Positions 1-12,175 of a stretch of DNA of 64,000 bases are shown piece by piece. Origin of the DNA: Siderastrea siderea (lineage: Eukaryota; Cnidaria; Anthozoa; Scleractinia; Rhizangiidae). The notes under the pieces were generated by a model. The model did no database searches. It had not been told where the DNA came from and saw only the letters and a list, made by a program, of their open reading frames with translations. A program made the translations under genes and the position numbers. The stretch lies in assembly GCA_964030785.1 (NCBI GenBank), contig OZ034972.1, positions 17,769,683-17,833,682 on the forward strand. Reading direction: 5' to 3'. Every line of letters starts with the position of its first letter. Position 1 is the stretch's first letter.

Positions 1-1924
1 TTTTTGGGTTTCCATGTGAAGCTTGTCTCTGAACTTAGACACAGATCATGTGTGTGATCCTATGCTTCACCATGTTAGGCATGTTCTTCGATTTCGAAGG
101 AGTTGTCGTGTCTACAGATCCCCATTCTCTAGAGAGATTTTCTTTTTACTGTGCATTTAAATAGCGTAAGTTCATTAAAAAGAGGGAAAAAAACGGAGAA
201 AGCTTAACTGAAGACCTCATATGTCAGTTCAAGACTTCGAATTCGTCATGTTGTGGTAAAATATTCGTCAAATTACCACTGGGTTACTTGAAATCAAATC
301 ACTTCGGAATTGTAGAAACTAACACTATTAAATATTGAGAGTGCATTGCAGACTAACTGCTGAAGCTGTATTGGATGAACTGGTACATAATTATCGCTAG
401 GTCATGTTTTCAAAAAATTAAAGTAGTCAATAAAATGAACAGTGTAGTCTGTTGTTAACTAGTAGAGGTTTATTGACCTGCGCACCACGTACAGTTTTAC
501 TTATACACCTGTTAAAGAGCTTCACATTCGTGATTTTTCTCAGATAGTGGACATGTACTTTTGGTTCTTTAGCAAAACCTGCTTGAAAATAGATAAATAG
601 TTTGGAGGCACTTTGTTTCTAATCTTGCTTTATGTTTAAATTGTTGTGTAATGCAGGGTTCAATTCTACCTTTTATTACCCCCCCATGGGCACATCCCCG
701 GGGATTTGCAAGTTTTTTCTTTCTTGGCGGTCTATTCCCCACCCCCGGGCATGTAAAAAGAGACAATTCCACACCCCCGGCACTACTCATCGACCACAAA
801 TATGTTGTTTTGTGTTCAAAATATAGATAACCACATTGATTTCCAATAGCAAAACCAGACGTTTTGACAAGAACTTAAACGCTTTTCTAGAGTTTACTGA
901 ACAAAGGATACTACATGAATAGTATAAAAAAAACATGAACACTACACTGAAGAAGAAAACTGAAGAAAAAAGTCTAACCGCACTGGCATACGGCTGGCGA
1001 ATAAAGTTCTAAATGTTCTTCACCGCGTGTTTTATTCTAAATATAGCACATACACAAAAGAGGTCCGGGGAGCAAATTGATGGCAGCACTTTGAAGGAGT
1101 TTTTCTGAGCTTGTTTCACAAGAGCACAGGTACTGAGATCTCTGTTTAATATAAGGCCGTACATCTGTTTTTATGTAAAGTCTATTTCAGTCATCTTATT
1201 ATATATATAAAATACGCTGAAGAAATATTTATAGGTTTGTGACGAACGCAATCCATTCGAGTACGCATCAAATGCACATTCGTTTAACAATTTATAATAA
1301 ATGTGCCTTTGAATACATATTTTAATTTTGAGAGATTATTCTTCTCCAACCAGTCTGCTACAAATTCTAGCGATTTTCCCTGGAAATAGGCAGTCTTCTC
1401 TACGCGGTCTGGCGCCATTGTGTCAACTGAGAAGTGACGTGCTTCACAAGAAAAAACGAGAAGTTATTTTCGATTTGCCCCGTCCCCTCCCCCCAGGACA
1501 AGACCACTTCAATCAATTCCCCACCCTTGGGTCCGAAGGGCTGGACTTGTCCCGCGGGTGGGGGGGGGGGGATGGTAACAGGTAAAATTGAACCAAGCAT
1601 AAGTGGTACTTAAAGTGAAGGGCATAGACCCAGTACGGTGTTTTTAAGGATGTTCTGACACTGTGACCCTAAAAACTGGTGTGTAGAATAGTAATATCTT
1701 TATTTTTCTAACCTTGAACACCAAACTGGAGTGTTATTTCCTACAGACATATTATTCTCATTTGTTGTTAAGTGGATGCACTGTAGTGTCTAGTGGTCAG
1801 TGTGTTGGGCTAGTTCAGGGCTTGGTCTCTGCAACATGTTGTGTTGTTTCCTTAGAGAAGGAACTTAACTCAACATGGTTTTTCTTGACCCTGGTGTACA
1901 AATTGTAGGTGATAGCACAGTCAT
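1..1924. other. Upstream noncoding region, no gene recognised
   Basis: This is AT-rich sequence with only short chance reading frames. It holds CCCC/GGGG-rich blocks at about 678-780 and 1485-1570. I see no conserved protein, tRNA or clear transposon end here. Confidence 0.5.
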
Positions 1925-2050
1925 CACCTGCAGAATGGGCATGGTTGTGGATGAAAAAACCCAAAGCCACTTGAATTGCTCTGCTTGGATTGGCACCGGG
2001 ACTGCCACCAAATGCTGTGAACTCAAGCGATATAACCTTGGATGCAAAGA
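1925..2050 (-). repeat. Old diverged copy of dispersed repeat family R
   Basis: The bases around 1940-2035 align, with many substitutions, to 30915-31015. They share the blocks atggttgtgga, ctgct.ggattgg/ttggcg and gaactcaagcg. Three other copies lie in the window (about 3340, 30540 and 50165). No tRNA-like head is visible in this piece. Confidence 0.55.
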
Positions 2051-3339
2051 GAGTTTGGTGGAGCTGATCAGCTCTTGGTTCCATTCCTTTTGTTACATTA
2101 CACTTTATGGTTCACGGCATTTAGGCTACATAGTATTTCTGCTTGTTAGCAGAACTAAAATGACCAGCATTCCTTCACAGTGTTTAATACTGTCACCCTC
2201 TTGCTATTTGCTGAAAATAGGGTTTTTGAAGTTAGCTGCAACTGAAGTAAGCGCTTTCTGTAATCATACTTTCCTAGGGATTCTGCCATATTGGAATAAA
2301 GGACACTCAGATGTCTTGAAAACAAAACGCTCGGTACAAATCCGAAAAAATCCAAAAATTAAATTATCTTTAACACATCGCTATAAATTTTAAATTACCA
2401 AACAAAGCTGTTTCAAAAACCTTGAAAAGTACAATCAAAATTATCCACATCGAGCACAGATGCAATCTTTTCAACCAACATCTTGCTCAAAGATACATTT
2501 ATAACCAAAACTGATGTTTCATAACTCAAATCATAAAAGAACAATTTAAATTACAGTTTCTTGTTATCAAGTCTATTTTTGGAACGAGGTTGTTTTTGTC
2601 ACGTTCCACCGTTGGCCACGACAAAGTGCAATTTTACCTGCCCTTACAATAGTTTTTGGAAATTATCATCAATTCCACCACACCAAGCCTTTACTCAAAA
2701 TATAATATTTGAGAGGAAAAAGTAGAAAAAGCACATTTGCGCTGATCGTTTCGGTACCCATGTACATTCAACATGGCCGGTAAGCTTTACCTTTTCTGAC
2801 CTCCAGCTTCAGTAAGCGGATTCTAACCAGCTTTTTCATTGGTAGAATGTGCTCTTAGCATAGTAGCCACAATGTGATTGGTGCCACATAGTGCCACATA
2901 AATTCCCCGGGGGGTGCACTCCCATGTGAATGGTGCATGGATGCTCGTCGTCTCACGTTCTCTGTCTGTCTTAGAATGGCATCTTTTAGAGGTCGAATGA
3001 AGAGCATCCCCGCACAGTCACACATGGGACTCCCCCCCAGGTCATAAATACGTACATACAGACACCATACAAACAAACAAACAAACAAACTGGCTAAGAC
3101 CTATGTTTTCAACATAGCTCAATAATGAGTCCTGGTTCTCATCACAAAAATATCGCTGATGCTCTTTTTGCCTGGGGTATTTTTTTTCGTGTGAACACTA
3201 TTCAGTTGTTTTTTGTGGTTGCAAAACCAATTTCCCACTTAGTAATTAAATAGGTATCTTGGATCCTCAAAATGTGAAAGAAACATGATCACAATTCTCG
3301 AACGATCTGACTCCACTTTCGGTGCACTCTTCACGGTAT
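2051..3339. other. Noncoding, unassigned
   Basis: No gene or transposon end is recognised. It contains a short (aaac)n run at about 3070-3090 and the block ccccggggggtgcactccc near 2905. The reading frame at 1875-2393 lacks family features and partly overlaps a repeat. Confidence 0.4.
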
Positions 3340-4120
3340 ATCTCCTTCCCGGAGCGCCAATGCTAAGCAAATTTGGTAACCTATCAAGCCAAGAAATTTT
3401 GGTAGTTACATAATAGTCACGTGACCATCTGTCTGTCCATCCGTACATACACTTGATATAACCCTGTGCTGTATCCCGTGTTTTTGGCACGAAATTGCAT
3501 GGTGACCCACGTTGTATCAAAACAAGCGAAGACAACATAAGTCAAAAACGAATTCGTTAATGGAAAAAAAAGTTCAAAAGAATACTCAGTTGTCTTTTTG
3601 GTGGAAGGGGAAAAGTTCAATTTAGGTGAAAAAAAGGTAGGCGGTAAAGTTCAGACGAAAAGTGCAAATTTGCCTAGTCGGTTCTGTTGCGAACTCGGTG
3701 GGCACACCGCCTGAGTTCACAGCATTTCGCGGTGGTTTCGACGCCAAATATAGCAGAGCTAGTGCGTTTGTTTTTTTTCTGTCCATAACCATGGTTTTTG
3801 CGGCAGTCCGAACACATTTTGCCAGGAAAAACACCGGCATTTTTATGTTGATAGGCAGCTTGTCACAAAAAAAGAAATAAGTAGTAAAATTAACATTCAA
3901 AGTTAACATAAACGCTCATGGTCTAATCGCCGGCTTACGACACTGTGGAGCTGAGTTCGGCTCTCGGCGGGGGCATGAATTTTTTTTTTTAGACTTAGCG
4001 ACTTGAATGAGAGTATTTTCACAAATCAATAAGCGAAAAAAAACAAACAAACAAAAAACAAAACAAAAAACAAAAGGGGGGCTCCGCTTTTAGGCTTGGC
4101 TAAATCTATATATTATTATT
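3340..4120 (+). repeat. Dispersed repeat family R, copy in forward orientation
   Basis: This segment matches the reverse complement of 30540-31440 over nearly its whole length. Examples are tatcaagccaagaaatttt at the left, gacgccaaatatagcagagc in the middle and ggctccgcttttaggcttgg at the right end (4080-4100). The region 3903-3980 corresponds to the tRNA-like head of the other copy but is worn, and it is followed by an A/AAAC-rich tail. The order (body, tRNA-like block, A-rich tract, common tail) suggests a composite SINE or a non-autonomous element carrying a SINE. Open frames here are repeat-derived and I do not regard them as genes. Confidence 0.7.
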
Positions 4121-4510
4121 ACGTTCGTATAACAATTAAGCTTGACTAAAAAGCTCTTAAATGTTTAGAAAGGTTACTTTTCTAAGTCAACTATGAACAT
4201 TTGTGAAGTAAAGTCTGTTACTGGTGACTCTATATTGGAAGGAAAGTTTTTGCCTAACTTTTACTGCTGTACACAAACCACAGTGACAAACGGGTTACGT
4301 GTATGTTGACAGTAAACATTTTTGTTTTTTAGAAAAGAAAGACAGCTGTTAAATCTACACAGCTATGTTAAATACAATTCCCAGCAGATGTTTTGTCTGG
4401 GAATGTCACACACATCTCTTGTCATGCTATGAAACAACTAACCATCATACATTTCATGCATTTCACAAAATCTCTGTTTGATGATCCAGATTCCAGCTGT
4501 AGGAAGAACA

Positions 4511-5131
4511 TTAACTCTTTTCCGTCAAGAGTTGTATTTTCCCGACGTCGAAGTCGGGAACCATTCAGCCACTTGTGACGTCATCATTTTTGACGTCACC
4601 AGATTGTTTTGATAAGCAGCTAGCACAGCAAGGACAGACCCATCCATACGTGTGTCCATTTTGAATATCGACCAAATCCTGGCAGAGCTATACCAGAAAA
4701 ACGTGTCCAATTTTGGCTGCAAAGTTGGTGGTAAAATAGGCCAAGTCACCTAGTTGATCAATGTTCCATTTCCAGGTTTTTAGAAGGACTGAGGCCAAAA
4801 CTTTTCCAGTGGATAGAAAGGTGATAAAGGGTAGAAGATAAAGAGAAAAGAAAGGGAGAGAAAAAGGAAAGCAAAAGAAGCGAGAAAAAATTAGAAATGA
4901 ATCAGCAAAAAAAAAAAAAAAAAAACAAGTCCAAATTTTGGCTTATGCGCATACGTGAAACCAAGATAATGTACAATTTTCAACAGAAGCTGGCTCAAAA
5001 TTGAGCTAAAATGTAAGAAAACGCTTTTGTAGCAAAGTTTAGTGGCATTTGGCACCATAGCACTTCAAAAACCGCTTTAGCGGTAAAAAATGCGTTTTTC
5101 TAAGGGAAAAACGCTTACGGTAAAGGGTTAA
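4511..5131 (+). mobile_element. Non-autonomous TTAA-flanked element, family A, copy 1
   Basis: The element starts TTAACTCTTTTCCGTCA and ends with the near reverse complement, TACGGTAAAGGGTTAA. TTAA target duplications with short inverted ends are seen in piggyBac and Kolobok elements. It is 621 bp, with an 18-20 base A run and no transposase. A 74-codon open frame inside is identical in both copies but has no family features. Confidence 0.8.
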
Positions 5132-5246
5132 AGAAAAGGACATTTTGTTTCAAATGTGTTCTTTTTTGCATGAAACCTGATAAATCAACCAAAATCAGTC
5201 TCAAACGAGTAAGATTTGTCATGATCAACGATTTTCGATAGTTGAG

Positions 5247-5866
5247 TTAACTCTTTTCCGTCAAGAGTTGTATTTTCCCGACGTCGAAGTCGGGAACCAT
5301 TCAGCCACTTGTGACGTCATCATTTTTGACGTCACCAGATTGTTTTGATAAGCAGCTAGCACAGCAAGGACAGATCCATCCATACGTGTGTCCATTTTGA
5401 ATATCGACCAAATCCTGGCAGAGCTATACCAGAAAAACGTGTCCAATTTTGGCTGCAAAGTTGGTGGTAAAATAGGCCAAGTCACCTAGTTGATCAATGT
5501 TCCATTTCCAGGTTTTTAGAAGGACTGAGGCCAAAACTTTTCCAGTGGATAGAAAGGTGATAAAGGGTAGAAGATAAAGAGAAAAGAAAGGGAGAGAAAA
5601 AGGAAAGCAAAAGAAGCGAGAAAAAATTAGAAATGAATCAGCAAAAAAAAAAAAAAAAAACAAGTCCAAATTTTGGCTTATGCGCATACGTGAAACCAAG
5701 ATAATGTACAATTTTCAACAGAAGCTGGCTCAAAATTGAGCTAAAATGTAAGAAAACGCTTTTGTAGCAAAGTTTAGTGGCATTTGGCACCATAGCACTT
5801 CAAAAACCGCTTTAGCGGTAAAAAATGCGTTTTTCTAAGGGAAAAACGCTGACGGTAAAGGGTTAA
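5247..5866 (+). mobile_element. Non-autonomous TTAA-flanked element, family A, copy 2
   Basis: This copy is nearly base-for-base identical to 4511-5131 and in the same orientation, with a 115-bp spacer between them. The only differences I noticed are C/T in gacag(a/c)cc, one A fewer in the A run, and CTGACGG versus CTTACGG near the right end. The high identity implies recent movement or a recent duplication or gene conversion. Confidence 0.8.
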
Positions 5867-6304
5867 TAATACGTTTGCCACATGTGAGATGAACACTGTA
5901 CCATGTATACATCAGATGATATAATGAGGAAAAGACGTTCTGTCGTTTACAGACAACCTTAGCCAATTTTGTTGGAAAGGTTGTTACATATTACCATGCT
6001 TTTATTTCCCTCCCCTCCCCCCTTTTCAATGTTGGATTCCAACAGAAGTTTCTTCTGCAGTATTGTCTGGCAAACATTCAACATTGAAACAGGGGGTGGG
6101 GGGACTGGCAAATAGAGACAGAGACTAATTTATGGCGGCATATTTAGACACCGTCAATGAAAAAAATCTTATTAAAATTCTGTTCCTAGTCAAACCTTCC
6201 CAATCAATATTATTATAATTATATTTTTTTACTCCAAGGCTCACAGGTTACGCTATGTGCCCTGTGTAGCTAGTTAAGCTTTTAGCATACAGTCGTGAAT
6301 GACT
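5867..6304. other. Proximal upstream region of the plexin gene
   Basis: No gene is seen. A weak inverted repeat pairs about 6018-6043 with about 6075-6103 (ttttcaatgttgga against attcaacattgaaac), flanked by C-rich and G-rich tracts. This could be a small foldback element. Confidence 0.35.
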
Positions 6305-6337
6305 GCAATAATAATAATAATAATAATAATAATAGTG

Positions 6338-6371
<34 letters not shown>

Positions 6372-6399
6372 CAACAACAATAATAATAATAATAATAAT
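6305..6399. repeat. (AAT)n/(AAC)n microsatellite
   Basis: The tract has about 30 AAT-type triplets with an AAC block in the middle (6366-6380) and one TGAT interruption, 325 bp upstream of the plexin ATG. Confidence 0.95.
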
Positions 6400-6724
6400 C
6401 GTTCTTGAATTAATTGTAAGTCATGTGTTCTGTTGTTGTTCAGCAAAGCCTAACACTACTAGCAGATCACGTGGACCTATTCAGCAATATCTTGGATGTA
6501 TCAGTTATATTAAATAATGAAAATCCTTACATGTTATTCCATGACTTGTGTCATAGGTTTCACTAGCTGCTGATTAAAAACAAGTCAGTGGCAGAAGCTG
6601 TGAAAGTGTGAGGTATTCCTAGTAAACTAGGAGGCTTGCATTCAGTCATTTGATAACTTACTTTTGTTGATTTCTTCATTAGGTTATATTTTCAACTTAG
6701 GTCCTACTTGGAACAGTGTGACTC

Positions 6725-7840
6725 ATGGGCAGTGCACGGGTGTGTGTGCAGAACATTATCATTGTGACCCTTTCATCATTGTTCTGTGCAGGTTATGGGA
6801 AGTATCCAGAGTTAAAACTGAGTAATGAGCTGATTAACTTGGATGTGGATAACATTACAAATAATATTTTTATTGGTGGTAAAAATGTGTTGTTGAAAGT
6901 ATCACCAGCTTTAGCAGAACTCAGGAGAATTACAACTGGGCCCAAGTTAGATTATGTTGATTGTCTTGGTGAGGATGAACCTGACTGTGTTGGAAAAGAC
7001 ACAGACAACAAGAACAAAGTTTTGCTGGTAGACAGCACAGAAAGACATCTTATAACTTGTGGAAGCCTCAAGCATGGTGCTTGTCAACTGAGAAGTCTTG
7101 ACTCACTCACGGAAACAAACAGTCAGGAGTTTGTTGTGTCAAATGCTGATTTACCTGCAGTTGCATTGATTACTCCATCAGTCTCAGGAAAACGGGCAAT
7201 ATACATTGGAACATCATGGAAGGGAAAGTATGGAAAAAACCCATTAAATGCAATTGGACCTACTCCAGCGGTCTCTACTCGGAAAATTGATGACCCTGAT
7301 GTTTTTGCAATATCTAGAAAGGATGTTCGTGCTATGAGCTTCTTACAATTTGCTAACTTAAATTATTTAGTGAAGTATATCTATGGATTTTCCTCTGGTA
7401 ACTTTAACTACTTTGTGACAGTACAGGAGACAACTAAATCTTACCAAAAAAAAGATGACCCCAAAGTGTTCAAGACATTTATTATTCGTCTTTGCCAGCA
7501 GGATATTCACTATTTAACTTATGTAGAGTTGCCACTGGAATGTCAATCATTAAATGGGACAAACTTCAGTATAGCTAAGTCAGCCCATCTAACAAAACCT
7601 GGAGACTTCCTTTCCAAGTCACCTGGACATCAAGCATCTGATGCTGTGCTAGTTGTAGCATTTTTTGAGACCACTGTAGGCTGGGATGGGCCCTCTCAAA
7701 ACTCTGCTGTTTGCATGTATTCAGTGAAAGAAATAAACACTGCACTAGAATCTGACCAACGGAGTTGCGTTGATGGAACTTATGGAAAGGTGACCTTAGG
7801 ATTACCTTGGGTTCGCGATAACGAGTTTTGTGCAGAAAAG
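6725..7840 (+). CDS. Plexin exon 1: signal peptide and most of the Sema domain
   Basis: This exon encodes residues 1-372. The ATG at 6725 is chosen because it opens a hydrophobic signal peptide (about residues 8-24, ending near CAGYG), directly followed by the Sema propeller. Sema landmarks are visible: IFIGGKNVLLKVSPAL in the first blade, the ITTGP turn, a cysteine-rich loop (DCLGEDEPDC), NKVLLVD, then HLITCGSLKHGACQLRSL, which is the classic cysteine-containing plexin/semaphorin motif. The reading frame runs past the splice site and stops at 7862. The donor is AAAAG|gtaagc at 7841, and the exon is exactly 372 codons, phase 0. A noncoding 5' exon upstream is possible because the preceding bases contain AG-ended pyrimidine tracts. 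I saw no convincing TATA box. Confidence 0.88.
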
Positions 7841-8090
7841 GTAAGCACTGATTTAGATAACTGACAACATTGAAGGGGCCCTCAGCTTCTAGTAGATGGC
7901 AGATTTCATGTTCTTTAAATTAAGTAGTAAACAATGATTTCATGGGTACACATTGGAATGTACCCACAAATTGAAACTTCACTGCATAGTAAGATAATAA
8001 TACTTGTAGACAAATCAAAGAGGTGATGACTTCCTTTAAGTGCCACTGTGATGAAAATTTATTGTTTTGTTTTATAATAGGTCCATTATT

Positions 8091-8709
8091 TTAACCCATT
8101 GACAGCCGGCAAGCTTCGAAAAAAACGGGGACTTTTTTACTTGTAGTGTCTTTTGGCCCTGTTTGATCCAATTTCGTCCCAATCCGCACGAAAAGTGCTT
8201 TCTAGCATGAACCGTTGGCGTTTCTTTCGGTTTCAGGAAGTTTTCTAGCATTTCAAATTCAAAATTTTGAGGGTTTTTTAATGCGAAAATCTCCGTAGTC
8301 TATGGCTCTCCGGGATTTAGTGAACAGTCCTGTTGCTTTCGTTCTCATTTTGATTTTCGCTTTTTGCTGTCAAGTTAGCCCTATGACCACGGTTTCTGGT
8401 GATGAGAAAAGTTTGGCCTCAAAGCGCATTTGAAAAGGATAGAGTTGGCCAAAAGTAGCAGTCATTGGGAAGGCCATGATTTTCTTTTGCGTTTGAGCTA
8501 AAAGTTCCTTCAAGTTGGTTTCCTGGCTGTTACTCAGGCTTACTTGATCCGATCATTGTCGTTCAGGCATCATTTACAAGGTCTCCTCGCGTTGCATCAA
8601 CTGACTAGCAAAGCTATTCAGGGTCATGTAAACTGATGATGTCACAAGTGGAACAAGATGCCTGCTCATTCATGGGTGTGTACGGGCGCAGCGGGCATCA
8701 GTGGGTTAA
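8091..8709. mobile_element. Non-autonomous TTAA-flanked element, family B
   Basis: The left end is TTAACCCATTGACAGCC; the right end GGGCATCAGTGGGTTAA is its imperfect inverse. At 619 bp it is the same length class as family A but the interior is unrelated. There is no transposase. It lies in intron 1 of the plexin gene. Confidence 0.7.
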
Positions 8710-8865
8710 GAAAAAGGACAACACTTGATTTTTAAACAAGACATGCTTCGATCATGCTACATTCATTGTCAGTTGCAAGTAAAGTTACATAGCATTTGAA
8801 TTTATAATAGAGGCCCATAGTAATAAAATTACAAATATTTAGAAAGTGTGAAAAATCACACTACT

Positions 8866-9249
8866 TAATGGTGTAAGGAATGATATGAAAGTGAGAGAGT
8901 TAAATTTACATGACAGAGCTGTTTGTTTAAAATGGTCCCAGTGAATATGCTGGGCTTCTTTGATCTTGAGTCAGAATTTGATGTTCCCATGATTGAAAAT
9001 TGAGAAGCAATCAGTGGAACAGATGTTGAACTAGGAGAGTCCCTTTCCCTACATGTAGTCAAGTGTTTTCTGAATACGTGTTGAAAAGTGTCAGCCGGAT
9101 TCGCCAGCATAACAAGCATAACAGCTTGCACAAACAATCTGATAAACAATCTTGACAGGGACAGGGTCTTTCACAATTAACATGTTGTGGATCTTGAAGG
9201 ATGGAAAAACTAACTTAATATCAAGATTGTTACAATAACTTTCATTATA
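8866..9249 (-). pseudogene. Penelope-like element, 3' part (GIY-YIG endonuclease region), decayed
   Basis: On the minus strand two frames give KIVYQIVCASCYACYAGE (9095-9150) and then, after a frameshift, HLTTCRERDS and KPSIFTGTILNKQLCHVNLT before a stop near 8866. Penelope-like retroelements end with a GIY-YIG endonuclease of the form 'Y...C..C...YvGeT', and many close with '..P.LNkQ..H..lTLS'. Both landmarks are present and in order. The fragment stops exactly at the left end of the transposon at 9250 and resumes at 11605. Frameshifts show it is dead. Confidence 0.75.
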
Positions 9250-11604
9250 CAGTATTGAGTAAACGTAATGCAAATGAAATTTGACAAAGTACGGTCTTTG
9301 TTCTCGCAAAATTTCATGCTATATTTCGCGCACTGTGAAGTGAAATTACAGGCAAAGTTCATCCACAAACAAAATTTCTTGAAATATCGTGCGATATTTT
9401 GAAAGATCAAACGAAAAATCGCTCTTGCGTAAATTCGCAAAAGTGAAAATTTGCAGCAATAAAAAGGAAGTTGAGAGATATAAAAGCATAGCTGCAGTGA
9501 TTGATGAAACTTCCAATCACACAGCTGAAAGGTCCATGTCAGAATGCCCGATTCCAGTCTTAAGCAGATTTGATAACATTTTCTACGAGATAAATGTTAA
9601 ACTAAAACTTAAAACAAAAAATACAGGAAGGTCACTGATCTATTTATTTTCAAACTCACTTAGGAAAGAAATGATTGCGTCGTGACATAAGTATTACTTG
9701 GAAAGTCGCGCTAAATGTAACATAAACAGAACACTTCAGTTGACTGTAACGCTTAGCATTTGCAATGCTAACTAAAAGAAAGGTTACTGCAGGATAGCCT
9801 CTGAAGGGCGCGATGGTTGAGATTAGTTATCGTGCAATTTCTGAAATGTTTAGAAGCATAACAATATAACAGTTAGGAAGAGCAGGAAAATATATTGATT
9901 GGCACTGGATCCAGTACACAGTAACAGACACGTGTCATAAACATTCTTGCTCACAATGACTTGTGATTGAATAAACTTAACTTAAGATCTGTATATCACT
10001 GAAATATATGTGATAAATCATGCTTGGGAAGGAAATGTTTCGTTAGGATAAAAAGGATAACGTGGACAAGTTGCACTACAAAATGCGGTAATGCAAATTA
10101 TGTTAACAAAACATTTCAGTTGACTGAATGCTGTGCATAAACGTAAAATGTTAATTCCATGACATTACCTCTCTCATACAGCTGTACTTGTGTAATGGTA
10201 ACGAAATGGAAGGATTTCTTGCAAAGGTCAGAGTGGTTGAGATATTAAGTTAATGTCAAATTTCCAAACCTTCGGAAACACAACAGAACTCGCATAACCA
10301 TCGCACTTCTAATTACACTTGCAACACCCTTGAAAAGTGACGTCCAGTCTGATGTGAGTCATTTTTAAAAAATCAGGTGTATACATTTACACCTCATTGT
10401 GAGAAATGTTGTTGAAATTTACGCAAAGCAACAAAAACTTATTGAAAAGCTGCCACAAGAAAGCTAAACTATTTGCATTCAAGCATGCGTTGGGAAAGAA
10501 ATGTTCTAGATGTCGTGAAAGAAAGGCTCCGTCCGTTTGATAAAGGTCACATTAAATGTAAACAAAACACTTACACAGACAGACTTTTACTAGGTGGTTT
10601 TGGGAAAGAGAAAAAAAACAATTAAGGATCGATGTGTGATTTTATTTAAATTTAAAGTTCATCTGAAGACAAAAAATTTCTTTGCTGTCTCTCCTATACA
10701 CTAATAAAAAACGTTTCAAAACAGATTAACAAATTATTCCGAAGATGTCTGACGAACAAAACAATTCATTTGTTAGATTGTGATTCACCCGCACTAAGAA
10801 ACTGGTAATAAAGCGGCTTTTTTACTGGGTGGTTTTGGGAAAGAGAAATGTGTGATTTTATTTAAATTTGAAAATTATCTGAAAACAAAAAAGTTTCTTT
10901 GTCATGTCTCCTATCCACTAACAAAAAAACACTGTATAACAAAGTATTCCAAAAATGTCTAAGGACGAAACAATTCACTTGCTTGATCGTGACTCAGTGT
11001 AGCTGCCTGTTGCTATGGCAACAAATCAAAGTTGAAAAGTTGCGTGGAGACTGGATCGGGCAAGTACTCACATGGCCATGTAAGCCACCGCGTTCGAGAT
11101 TCAACTTAGAGAATTATATCTCTTGAAAAATAAAAAATGACACCAGAAGTCACATTAGTGTGTAGTGAATTTCAGTTTGACTTTCTACAGGAGGCCATGA
11201 ACAGATAAGTTTCATTTCTATAATGTGAAACTTGTATTTCAAGGTGTCATTGACTTTGTGTTTACAAAGTGAGCTTATTAATTTGCTTCCATCATGTTTA
11301 TGTCTTGTCGCATGACTGCTTACATGTGAATGAAATAAAACAAAACAAGATAAATGAGTCATTCACAGCAAGCGCAAAATTGCTTACTACAAACCACAAT
11401 TCCCTCGAAATATCACTAAGTGCCACAAAATTGCACCGGCAGTACTGCTAAGTGCCACAAAATTTTGCTCAAATATCGTCCTCACGCAAACAAAAGGTCT
11501 GCCCAAATATCGTTGAAAAATCGGTCCAAACAAAAGTTCGCTAATTTACGTTGAATATTCACAAATTCGTCGAATTTCATTTCCAGTACTTTTGCACAAT
11601 ACTG
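9250..11604. mobile_element. 2.36-kb DNA transposon with TA target duplication inserted in a Penelope-like element
   Basis: The left end is CAGTATTGAGTAAACGTAAT; the right end GTACTTTTGCACAATACTG is its imperfect inverse. TA lies on both sides (9248-9249 and 11605-11606). TA duplication fits the Tc1/mariner/pogo group. Subterminal sequence is rich in TTCGC/GCGAA blocks on both sides. No transposase is visible, so it is non-autonomous. It splits one Penelope-like element into 8866-9249 and 11605-12105. A truncated second copy lies at 17665-20682. Confidence 0.75.
10585..11010 (+). repeat. Internal direct duplication of about 215 bp
   Basis: Two adjacent diverged units start near 10585 and 10816. 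Both begin with ggtggttttgggaaagaga, continue with gtgtgattttatttaaattt, and end with the bac-like stretch attcacttg/attcatttg. They lie inside the TA transposon. Confidence 0.65.
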
Positions 11605-12105
11605 TAAGCAATTTAGATAATCTATTCTGTGCTACATTAAGGTAATGAGCTATGTGAGAGGGGTATGGGTCTTAGTGATGTACTGGTTGATTACCCTCTC
11701 TGTTATGTGATGTAGGATCAGACCACCCCTTTGTTGTTAATCTTGAAGGTTCAGTGAACTAAGGTTGTAATAAGCCTGAGCTTGTAAGATGGCGGGGGGG
11801 GGGGGGGGGGATAAACTAAATAATTAGTGAGCAAGCCAGTAAAGATTTTGTTGTGGTAAACCCTAGTAGTAGGAGACTGAGAATCACTATTGTCAATCAG
11901 AACATCAAGAAAAATTTTTCTTTGGTCAACCTCCTTTTCCATAGTGAAACATATGTTAGGATGTCTATGGTTGATGTAATCAAAGAACAAGATTGCATCT
12001 TGTTCATTCTCATAAAGGCAAAGGTATCATCGATGTCACAAAGGTTGCAAGTTCAAATATGGCTTAAGCAAGAGTTTGTTATGGTGCTTTATAATTATTT
12101 TTAAC
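11605..12105 (-). pseudogene. Penelope-like element, reverse transcriptase C-terminal part, decayed
   Basis: Minus-strand frames give CDIDDTFAFM (the YxDD catalytic region, about 12005-12040). They then give NHRHPNICFTMEKEV and RKIFLDVLIDN, followed by TRVYHNKIFTGLLTNYL. These are hallmarks of Penelope-like reverse transcriptases ('lN..HPNI.FT.E.E....lPFLDvli', '..vYrK.t.TgLl'). A run of about 18 Gs at 11793-11811 has expanded a short tract into polyproline. RVINQYI follows near 11690. Frameshifts and stops are present, and the sequence continues across the inserted transposon to 9249. Confidence 0.8.
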
Positions 12106-12175
12106 TGCTTTAGTTGCATCAGAACATCACTCTGAGGATCAAAATGAGTAGTAAATGTGCTGTGTTGTTTGACAG

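Noticed and set aside
1875..2393. 172-codon plus-strand frame
   Set aside because: It overlaps an old copy of repeat family R and has no recognisable domain.
4525..4749. 74-codon minus-strand frame, repeated identically at 5261-5485
   Set aside because: Identity comes from the duplicated MITE; no domain or codon-use support.
6299..6517. Polyisoleucine frame
   Set aside because: It is only the translation of the AAT microsatellite.
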